From an uncultured Porphyromonas sp. (lineage in GTDB: Bacteria; Bacteroidota; Bacteroidia; Bacteroidales; Porphyromonadaceae): a stretch of DNA of 7,430 bases. This document shows positions 1 through 5,071 of this stretch, piece by piece. The notes under the pieces are model-generated. The model had not been told where the DNA came from. It saw only the letters and a list, made by a program, of their open reading frames with translations, and ran no database searches. The position numbers and the translations under genes are program-made. Position 1 is the first letter of the stretch; the number at the start of each line of letters is the position of its first letter. The stretch lies in contig CABQOJ010000056.1 in assembly GCA_902465775.1 (NCBI GenBank), positions 1 through 7,430 of the forward strand, in the 5' to 3' direction.

Positions 1-189
1 TTGTCAAGGCGGTACAGCCCGAGACGTTCAAGCTGGTCAGTTGATTGTCGTAGCACTCAAGCGTTGTCAAGGCGGTACAGCCCGATACATCCAAGCTGGT
101 CAGTTGGTTGCCGAAGCATTCAAGCGTTGTCAAGGTAGTGCAACCAGACGCGTCCAAATTGGTCAGTTTGTTGTTCCAACCGTTAAGCA
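1..189 (-). repeat. 63-bp tandem repeats encoding LRR units
   Basis: Three consecutive 63-bp units begin at 1, 64 and 127, each starting with ttgtcaagg on the plus strand. Units 1-63 and 64-126 differ at 7 of 63 positions; the third (127-189) is more diverged. Each unit encodes one 21-residue leucine-rich repeat of the gene on the minus strand. The array continues beyond the left edge, so the copy number is unknown. Confidence 0.9.
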
Positions 190-427
190 TTGTGACATTC
201 CCTCGAATGATGACTGTTTGGCTGGTAAGGGTGTAGGTAGCGGAGCCTCTAGAAGACGGCTCTTTGACACCCTCGATGGTGAGGTTGCCACCCCAAATTT
301 CTAATGTGATTTTCTCTCCGACAGCCTTGGTAGTGGTCATCGTGATGACCCCTTCGGCGAGAAGCGAGCTGGTCGCTAGCAGCGTGCCGAGGAGGGCGAA
401 GATCCAAATGCGTAGTTGTTTATTCAT
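1..427 (-). CDS. Secreted leucine-rich-repeat protein, cysteine-ladder (InlJ-like) type, 3' end outside window
   Basis: The reading frame opens at an ATG (425-427) and stays open for 142 codons to the left edge, so only the N-terminal part is present. Residues 1-24 form a classical signal peptide: basic start MNKQLR, a hydrophobic stretch, and a probable cleavage site LLA|EG after residue 24. Residues 25 to about 75 are a threonine-rich, beta-type entry region (contains TMTTTKAVGEKI and TYTLTSQTVIIRG). After that come 21-residue leucine-rich repeats with the pattern LxCxxNxLTSLxVSGCTALTx, which carry two cysteines per repeat. This period and the regular cysteines match the 'cysteine ladder' LRRs of Listeria internalin J and of similar Porphyromonas surface proteins. 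From the family one expects an exported adhesion or biofilm protein, possibly with a C-terminal type IX sorting domain, but that end is not visible. There is no clear ribosome binding site; the bases before ATG are A-rich, as is usual in Bacteroidota. Confidence 0.85.
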   Translation of the reverse strand, partial: MNKQLRIWIFALLGTLLATSSLLAEGVITMTTTKAVGEKITLEIWGGNLTIEGVKEPSSRGSATYTLTSQTVIIRGNVTMLNGWNNKLTNLDASGCTTLTTLECFGNQLTSLDVSGCTALTTLECYDNQLTSLNVSGCTALT

Positions 428-697
428 TGTCTTATTGATTTAGGATGATTGTGTGCTTTAGAATTGCTCTCTATGAGGCGACAGTCTGCTGTAGCCGTTG
501 GGGTAAGAGCTCACGAGAGGGCAGGGTGCAAGGCAACGGTCTCGCTACACGGACGTGTGGTGAGGCGGTCGTGGTGAGACCTCGTGGTACTATAATAATA
601 GGTGGTACCGCTGCTATCGAAACGATGCTCTGTCAGGGGGATCTAAGCTATGTTTGTTAGCTGTTTTATGGAGAAACTATCCTCTGATAAGTAATAT
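428..697 (-). other. Long putative 5' leader of the LRR gene with two potential hairpins
   Basis: If the promoter at 704-735 is used, transcription would begin near 697 and leave about 270 untranslated bases before the LRR start codon. Read on the minus strand, this leader contains GGTCTC...GAGACC (plus positions 538-581) enclosing ACACG-TC-CGTGT, followed by CCGTTG...CAACGG (495-539). The two stems share two bases, so they would stack or compete. An ACCAC motif recurs several times near plus positions 560-607. I do not recognise a known riboswitch class. A plus-strand open frame at 445-660 in this interval encodes nothing recognisable and has no visible promoter. The leader assignment depends on the promoter call and is inference. 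Confidence 0.35.
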
Positions 698-703
698 CCT
701 GCA

Positions 704-735
704 CAAAGGTAAACCTTTATTTTGAGTTGAGCAAG
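704..735 (-). promoter_or_regulatory. Bacteroidota-type promoter for the LRR gene
   Basis: On the minus strand there is a -7 box TACCTTTG (plus 704-711) matching the Bacteroidota primary-sigma consensus TAnnTTTG, and a -33 TTG (plus 732-734, within CTTG) exactly 20 bases upstream. It is the only well-spaced match I found upstream of the LRR gene. It lies about 277 bases before the start codon, and its -33 end touches the outer arm of the inverted repeat at 735-850. Confidence 0.65.
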
Positions 736-850
736 AGGGGGAGGGGAAAGGAGAGGTTAGAGATTAGAGGTTAGAAGCGTAGCGGTTGTTGAGACGCACA
801 GCTCTCTTCTAACCTCTAATTTCTAACCTCTAACTTCTAATCTCCCCCTC
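735..850. repeat. Long inverted repeat made of 7-bp units
   Basis: The left arm 752-777 consists of heptads of the form AGAGRTT (752, 759, 766) plus a partial unit; the right arm 806-831 has the complementary heptads YTCTAAY. The arms pair over 26 positions, with one G.T wobble (762/821) and a 28-base loop (778-805). Right-arm heptads continue to about 841. An outer stem gagggggag (735-743) with ctccccctc (842-850) closes the structure after an internal bulge. There is no T-tract, so it does not look like a simple terminator. It lies between two outward-facing promoters and does not encode protein. Confidence 0.85.
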
Positions 851-1050
851 CCGAGGAAATCGGACAATTCCTCGGTGGAAATCTTGGATTATCCAGCGAG
901 GAACGGGAAAATTCTTCGGAAGTTTGATTTGCTTCTTCCGAAGTTTCATTTCATTCTTCCGAACTTTTATTTCGGCCCTCTGTAGGGAATTTTCGTTTGC
1001 TCCGTGGAGCTTCCCGATTTCCTCGGGAGGAACTTGAATTGCCTCGGAAA
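847..1050. repeat. Periodic array of degenerate 21-23 bp palindromic units
   Basis: About ten degenerate units follow each other, each a small palindrome of the CCTCGG/CTTCGGAAG kind followed by an AT-rich spacer resembling TTTGATTT. Clear dyads are CCTCccGAGG (centre 851.5), TTCC..GGAA (874), CTTCgGAAG (918), CTTCcGAAG (939), TTCcGAA (960), CCCTctgtAGGG (981.5), GCTCCgtGGAGC (1004.5) and TTCCTCggGAGGAA (1025.5). A weak unit near 897 and another near 1044 fill the series. The three units starting at 914, 935 and 956 are plain 21-bp tandem repeats. I see no protein gene here. Confidence 0.75.
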
Positions 1051-1106
1051 TGTCAGGAAAACTGGAAGGAGTCTGAGCGACGAGATGGTGGAGTTTCGCG
1101 GGGACG

Positions 1107-1137
1107 TTGGTTTGTTCGGGAATATTATGTACCTTTG
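1107..1137 (+). promoter_or_regulatory. Bacteroidota-type promoter for the tRNA gene
   Basis: A -33 TTG (1107-1109) is followed after 20 bases by a -7 box TACCTTTG (1130-1137), a full match to TAnnTTTG. Transcription would start near 1144, about 25 bases before the mature tRNA 5' end at 1170. The -7 sequence and spacing are identical to those of the minus-strand promoter at 704-735. Confidence 0.75.
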
Positions 1138-1169
1138 CACCGTCTAAGAGATGTAACCCCTCTGTGGAT

Positions 1170-1243
1170 GGCGAGGTAGCTCAGCTGGTTAGAGCGTCGG
1201 ATTCATAATCCGGAGGTCGAGGGATCGTGACCCTCTCTCGCTA
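1170..1243 (+). tRNA. tRNA with CAU anticodon, probably elongator tRNA-Met
   Basis: A full cloverleaf can be folded: acceptor GGCGAGG (1170-1176) with TCTCGCT (1236-1242), using G.U at both ends; D stem GCTC/GAGC with loop AGCTGGTTA; anticodon stem TCGGA/TCCGG with loop TTCATAA and anticodon CAT at 1204-1206; a 5-base variable loop; T stem GAGGG/CCCTC; discriminator A at 1243. The CCA end is not fully encoded (A, C, T follow). The anticodon stem lacks the three G-C pairs of an initiator, so this is an elongator Met tRNA or, less likely, the lysidine-modified Ile tRNA. The T-loop reads ATCGTGA rather than the usual TTCRANT, which is odd. Confidence 0.93.
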
Positions 1244-1253
1244 CTTACTAAAT

Positions 1254-1291
1254 CAAAACAGCACCCTGACTGCGGTCAAGGTGCTGTTTTG
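1254..1291. terminator. Bidirectional intrinsic terminator
   Basis: CAAAACAGCACC (1254-1265) pairs perfectly with GGTGCTGTTTTG (1280-1291). Inside it, after a C/A mismatch, TGAC pairs with GTCA around a TGCG loop. The A-run on one side and T-run on the other make it work in both directions: it can end the plus-strand tRNA transcript (11 bases downstream of the tRNA) and the minus-strand operon, whose last gene stops at 1313. Confidence 0.9.
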
Positions 1292-1312
1292 CTATTATTT
1301 ACTTGGGGTCTA

Positions 1313-1690
1313 CTACTTGTGTGCGATCACTTCGATCTCGACGAGTCCGCCCTTGGGAAGGGTCTTGACAGCTACGGCTGAGCGTGCGGGGAAGGCACCT
1401 GAGAAGTGCTTCTCATAGACGGCATTCATCGCTGCAAAGTCGCCCATATCGGCGAGGAAGCAGGTGGTCTTGACGACCTGATCGAAGGTAAAGCCAGCCT
1501 CGTCGAGGATAGCCTTGAGATTGCGAAAGACCTGCTCCGTCTGTGCTGAGACATCCTCCGAGACGAAAGCGCCAGACTGGGGATCTAGCCCGAGCTGACC
1601 AGAGGTGATGAGCATGTCGCCGAAGGCTATCGCCTGGCTGTAAGGACCAATAGCTGCAGGAGCATTGGGAGTGGAGATTACTTTTTTCAT
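1313..1690 (-). CDS. ridA: RidA family enamine/imine deaminase
   Basis: RidA (YjgF/YER057c/UK114 family) is a cytosolic trimer that hydrolyses reactive 2-aminoacrylate and related enamine/imine intermediates from PLP enzymes, releasing ammonia and a keto acid. The 125-residue length is typical. Diagnostic blocks are GPYSQA (residues 15-20), TSGQLGLDP (29-37), the central NLKAILDEAG (57-66) and the C-terminal PARSAVAVKTLPKGGLVEIE (101-120). Tyr17, Ser30, Arg103 and Glu120 correspond to the active-site Tyr, Ser, Arg and Glu of E. coli RidA. Start at ATG 1688-1690 puts the conserved N-terminus in place. The gene lies 29 bases after rlmB and ends with two in-frame TAG codons in a row (1313-1315 and 1310-1312). 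It is probably the last gene of the operon, just before the terminator at 1254-1291. Confidence 0.95.
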   Translation of the reverse strand: MKKVISTPNAPAAIGPYSQAIAFGDMLITSGQLGLDPQSGAFVSEDVSAQTEQVFRNLKAILDEAGFTFDQVVKTTCFLADMGDFAAMNAVYEKHFSGAFPARSAVAVKTLPKGGLVEIEVIAHK

Positions 1691-1719
1691 AGTATACTTC
1701 TGATTGTATTGTGAACTTT

Positions 1720-2463
1720 TTATAGGTTTGCGCCTTGCTGACGGACGACCTCGTAGAGCATGATGCCGGTAGCGACCGATACGTTGAGCGAGGAGATCTG
1801 TCCCAGCTGCGGTATGGAGACGCGGTCGGTGAGCTGCTTGAGGACGCCCGTGGAGATGCCTTTTTGCTCCGAACCCATGACGATACCGAGGGGCGGAGTC
1901 ATCGGGAGGGAGGTGTAGTTTGTCGTGGCATCCACATCGGCTCCGACGAGCTGCAGACCGCTATCGCGGAGGAAGCGACAAGCGGTCACGAGGTCACGCT
2001 CACGGCAGACGGGGATGCGCATGAGCGCTCCTGCGGAAGCATTGACCGCATCGGCCGTGACGGAGACGCTGTCGCGCTCGGGGATGACGATAGCGTGGAC
2101 GCCCGCGCACTCGCAGGTACGAGCGATGGCGCCGAAGTTGCGGACGTCGGTGACTCCGTCGAGCAGTACGATGAAAGGCATCTGCCCCTCGTCATAAAGC
2201 ATCGGTATGAGCGACTCTAGACGGGTGTAAGTGATGGGCGAGATGAGCGCGACGACCCCTTGGTGGGCACCTCGTGTGAAGCGGTTGAGACGCTCGGCAG
2301 GGACCTCCATGACGGGGATGCCCTGGGCACGTGCGGTGCGTTTGATCTCTAGGAGTTCGCCCGTGGCGGCTCCTTTTTTCATATAGATCTTGTCTATGTC
2401 GCTATGGGAGGCGAGGCTCTCGGAGAGAGCGTGTATGCCGTAGATGAGTTTTTGCTTAATCAT
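1720..2463 (-). CDS. rlmB: 23S rRNA (guanosine-2'-O-)methyltransferase RlmB, TrmH/SpoU family
   Basis: A SPOUT-class methyltransferase expected to use S-adenosylmethionine to methylate the 2'-OH of a guanosine in 23S rRNA (Gm2251 in E. coli). I chose ATG 2461-2463, giving 247 residues, the usual family length; an upstream ATG at 2518-2520 would add 19 low-complexity residues lying wholly inside recN. The N-terminal RNA-binding domain starts with YGIHALSESL (8-17) and has HQGVVA (67-72). The knotted catalytic domain shows motif 1 RNFGAIAR (108-115) with its Asn and Arg, motif 2 MGSEQKGI (196-203) and motif 3 SSLNVSVA (224-231). The start overlaps the recN stop by eight bases (ATGATTAA), implying translational coupling. 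The rRNA target is inferred from the family; a tRNA-modifying TrmH paralogue is less likely given the N-terminal domain. Confidence 0.92.
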   Translation of the reverse strand: MIKQKLIYGIHALSESLASHSDIDKIYMKKGAATGELLEIKRTARAQGIPVMEVPAERLNRFTRGAHQGVVALISPITYTRLESLIPMLYDEGQMPFIVLLDGVTDVRNFGAIARTCECAGVHAIVIPERDSVSVTADAVNASAGALMRIPVCRERDLVTACRFLRDSGLQLVGADVDATTNYTSLPMTPPLGIVMGSEQKGISTGVLKQLTDRVSIPQLGQISSLNVSVATGIMLYEVVRQQGANL

Positions 2464-4138
2464 GAGCTGTGAGTAATGTGTGTGCGGCTGCGATGGCCTC
2501 GGGGGTGATCTGGTCGCCACTCTGGAGGCGCGCTATCTCGCTGATGCGCTCTTCGGAGGTGAGGAGACGGAGGTGCGAGTGGGTCTCGCCGTTGGTCTCC
2601 TCCTTATAAATGAGTATATGCTGGGTGGCTGCCGAGGCGATCTGCGGGAGGTGGGTGATGACGAAGATCTGCTGGCGCTCGCCCATCGTGTGTAGCATGT
2701 CGCCTATGCGGGAGGCGGCGATGCCGGAGGTGCCGGTGTCGATCTCGTCAAAGACGATGGCGGGCGAGCTGGCTAGCTCGGCGGAGCTTGTGGTGGCTTG
2801 ACTGCGCAACGCCTTGAGCGCTAGCATCAGTCGGGCTATCTCACCGCCCGAAGCGATGTCGGTGACGGGGCGGAGCGGCTGATCGCTGTTGGCTGAGAGG
2901 AGGAAGTCGACCTGGTCCATGCCTCGCTCGGTCGGCTTGTCGAGGAGCTGCAGGGCTATGTCAAAGCGTGCGTGTGGCATCTCCAGCTGGCAGAGCGTCT
3001 TGGTGACGCCCCGTGCGATGGTCTTAGCTGCCTTGGCGCGTGCCTCGTGAAGTTGCTTGCCTAGGGTAAGCACTTCGGTGCGCTGCTGGAGGACTTCGGT
3101 GCGTAGCTCGGCTAACTCTTGCTCGTACTGAGCGGTATGAGCGAGCTTAGCGCCAAGCTCTTGGCTGTACTCGATGAGTTCTTCGGGGGATAAGAGGTTA
3201 TGCTTTTTGAGTAAAGCATTGACCCCGCCTAGGATGGTGTTGATTTCCTCTAGGCGTGAGGGATTGTAAGCGACCTCTCCCTGCAGACGGCTCAGGTCGC
3301 TCTCGATGTCGTCTAGCTCGATGACGAGGCTCCGCATGCGCTCGGTATAGTTGCTGAGCTCGGGGAGGTAAGCGGCGGTCTGCTCCATCTGCTCCTGCGC
3401 CGTGGTGAGCTGATCGACGATACTGTGAGGCCTGTTGAGGAGGGCAAGGATACTCTGCAGACCTTCCTGTATCTCCTGCGTGTGGGTGAGTCGCTCGGCC
3501 TCGTCGGTAAGGTCGGTGAGGGAGTACTGCTCGAGCTTGAGCGCAGAGATCTCTTCGTAGGCTCGGCTGTTGATCTCGTACTCCGCCTCGGCTTGCTGCG
3601 CCTCTGTGCGAAGCTTCTTAAGTCGTATGGCGTTGTCGTGGTAGCGCTGGTAGGATCGACGGTAAGCCTCGACGAGATCGGCCTCGGCGCCTAGCTGCGA
3701 GTCGATGAGCGCGATCTGATAAGCGCCCTCACGGAGCAAGAGATTGCGATGCTGCGAGTGAACGTCTAGGAGGAGTGCGCCTAGCTCTTCCAGCTGAGCG
3801 AGGGTTACGGGGGTATCGTTGACAAAGATGCGACTACGTCCCGTCTGTCGTATCTCACGTCGTACGAGACAGCTCTCCTCGACCTCTAGCTCCTGCGCTT
3901 GCATCCATTCGATGACCTGAGGACTGAGGTGAGTGAACTCGCCTTCGATGACGGCTTTCGCACACCCCTGACGAATGGTCGACATGTCGGCACGACCTCC
4001 CGCTAGCAGTTGCAGGGCTGAGACGAAGATACTCTTACCCGCTCCCGTTTCGCCGGTGACCGCTATGAGTCCCGTGGGGAAGGTGCAGGTGAGCTCCTTG
4101 ATGAGTATGTAGTCCCGTATGTATAAGCTGTGCAGCAT
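2456..4138 (-). CDS. recN: DNA repair protein RecN (SMC-like ATPase)
   Basis: RecN is a cytosolic SMC-family ATPase that acts with RecA in double-strand break repair, probably by holding broken DNA together. The 560 residues fit the family. The two half-ATPase domains flank a coiled coil: Walker A GETGAGKS (29-36), the HSQH Q-loop region (127-130), a helical region rich in Glu/Gln/Leu/Arg from about 150 to 385 that includes the expected break near 235-260, then the ABC signature ASGGEIARL (429-437), Walker B IVFDEIDTGTSG (461-472) with the catalytic Glu465, and the H-loop ITHLPQIAS (494-502). All catalytic parts are intact. Start ATG 4136-4138 places the MLHSLYIRDYILI beta strand correctly. 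It begins 8 bases after porD and overlaps rlmB by 8 bases. Confidence 0.97.
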   Translation of the reverse strand: MLHSLYIRDYILIKELTCTFPTGLIAVTGETGAGKSIFVSALQLLAGGRADMSTIRQGCAKAVIEGEFTHLSPQVIEWMQAQELEVEESCLVRREIRQTGRSRIFVNDTPVTLAQLEELGALLLDVHSQHRNLLLREGAYQIALIDSQLGAEADLVEAYRRSYQRYHDNAIRLKKLRTEAQQAEAEYEINSRAYEEISALKLEQYSLTDLTDEAERLTHTQEIQEGLQSILALLNRPHSIVDQLTTAQEQMEQTAAYLPELSNYTERMRSLVIELDDIESDLSRLQGEVAYNPSRLEEINTILGGVNALLKKHNLLSPEELIEYSQELGAKLAHTAQYEQELAELRTEVLQQRTEVLTLGKQLHEARAKAAKTIARGVTKTLCQLEMPHARFDIALQLLDKPTERGMDQVDFLLSANSDQPLRPVTDIASGGEIARLMLALKALRSQATTSSAELASSPAIVFDEIDTGTSGIAASRIGDMLHTMGERQQIFVITHLPQIASAATQHILIYKEETNGETHSHLRLLTSEERISEIARLQSGDQITPEAIAAAHTLLTAHD

Positions 4139-4146
4139 GTGGCGGA

Positions 4147-5067
4147 TTACTTCTTTAAGGCTGAGAGCTTGCTCCCTTCTGTCGGGAAGATCTTGGAGAG
4201 TGTCTTGTAAGTTGCCGTACGGCTCTCCTGCGAAGCGCCTTCTACCAGAAGAGGTAGCTCGTCTAGCTTGGTCTGTGCGAAGATCTGTAGGAGCGGTGAC
4301 AGACTATTCGCCTGCCATGTCTCCTCGAGGAGGGAGAGTTGGTCGAGTATGTTGGTATATCCACGCCGTAGGTTGCTCGTGAGGAGGTCTAATCCCTGGC
4401 GGTGGTACTGATACCAGTAGTTTCGCCACGATTGGTGCGCCGGATCGTTGTAAGCTTGGCTGATAGCGTAGCGGTTGTTGTCGCTGGCGTAAGCTTTCCA
4501 GCCCGACCAGTCCATCATCTGCTGAGCTGTCGCCACTAGTTGCTGCATCTGCCGTGCGGCGTAGTCGCCTCCTAGTGGCGCAAAGGAATCAAAGTCCAAG
4601 GCTAAGATGAGATAAGCGTAGAAAGCGACCGTCGCCACGAGGTTATTGTCAATCTGTGTCGGCGAATAGACCAGCTGCTGGTAGGGAGCGTACTGAAAGT
4701 TGAGCTCACGGTCCAGATGTACCACCAGAGGAGTCGTATAGGAGGCGCCGTAGACGGGACGCTGTGCGGAGATGCTCAGCTCGGCCGTGTAGAGTCCGTC
4801 ATCAGAAGCGGTCAAAAGGTTCAGCCCCCAGGCGCATTCGATGCGCTCTACGGGTGAAAAGGTGGCATTCGTCCAGCGCGTTTGGTTGATCATGTCGGTC
4901 AATTGCTGGGTTAAGTCGGACACGATCGCCTGATCGGCGGAGGAACCGAGGCGATCCGCATTGACCGTGACGCGAGCATTCAGCTCTTGCGCCAGACTTT
5001 GCTGAGGAAGCCACAGAAGTAGTGCCACAAGGGCGAGGAGTAGACGCTTCATCTGGTGGAAGTTCAT
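4147..5067 (-). CDS. porD: DUF4835 family secreted protein (PorD, type IX secretion-associated)
   Basis: The protein matches the Bacteroidota-specific DUF4835 family, which annotation pipelines name PorD and link to the type IX secretion system; its molecular role is not established to my knowledge. Length is 306 residues. An N-terminal signal peptide is clear: MKRLL, a long leucine/alanine core, and a likely signal peptidase I site SLA|QE after residue 26, with no lipobox cysteine. Family marks include the single Cys78 in RIECAWGLNLL, the beta-type block RPVYGASYTTPL (103-114), a NNLVATVAFYAYLILALDFDSF segment (141-162), GGDY (166-169), and YHRQGLDLL (221-229). A second ATG at 5050-5052 (residue 6) immediately before the basic MKRLL is an equally plausible start. 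It lies 4 bases after coaBC and 8 before recN. The surface LRR protein elsewhere in the window could be a type IX cargo, but this is speculation. Confidence 0.82.
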   Translation of the reverse strand: MNFHQMKRLLLALVALLLWLPQQSLAQELNARVTVNADRLGSSADQAIVSDLTQQLTDMINQTRWTNATFSPVERIECAWGLNLLTASDDGLYTAELSISAQRPVYGASYTTPLVVHLDRELNFQYAPYQQLVYSPTQIDNNLVATVAFYAYLILALDFDSFAPLGGDYAARQMQQLVATAQQMMDWSGWKAYASDNNRYAISQAYNDPAHQSWRNYWYQYHRQGLDLLTSNLRRGYTNILDQLSLLEETWQANSLSPLLQIFAQTKLDELPLLVEGASQESRTATYKTLSKIFPTEGSKLSALKK

Positions 5068-5071
5068 AAGA

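Noticed and set aside
445..660. Plus-strand open frame of 71 codons in the intergenic region
   Set aside because: Cysteine- and arginine-rich translation with no recognisable domain, no promoter in front of it, and it lies in the opposite sense over the putative leader of the LRR gene.
735..850. Intrinsic terminator
   Set aside because: The stem is long but neither side has a following T-run, and no gene ends next to it.
847..1050. CRISPR array
   Set aside because: Units are 21-23 bp apart with no constant repeat alternating with unique 30-bp spacers, and no cas genes are present.
997..1179. Plus-strand open frame of 60 codons
   Set aside because: It runs through the palindromic array, the tRNA promoter and into the tRNA itself; the product has no family features.
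1723..1730. TAGGTTTG on the plus strand, matching the TAnnTTTG -7 box
   Set aside because: No TTG at a suitable distance upstream and it would drive antisense transcription into rlmB; treated as chance.
1735..2220. Plus-strand open frame of 161 codons opposite rlmB
   Set aside because: It is a mirror of the well-supported rlmB coding sequence; the Asp/Gly/Arg-rich translation is what antisense of GC-rich coding DNA gives.
2464..2520. Upstream ATG giving rlmB 19 extra residues
   Set aside because: The extension lies inside recN, is proline/serine-rich and unlike the family; the ATG at 2461-2463 fits the usual N-terminus and the overlapping stop-start coupling.
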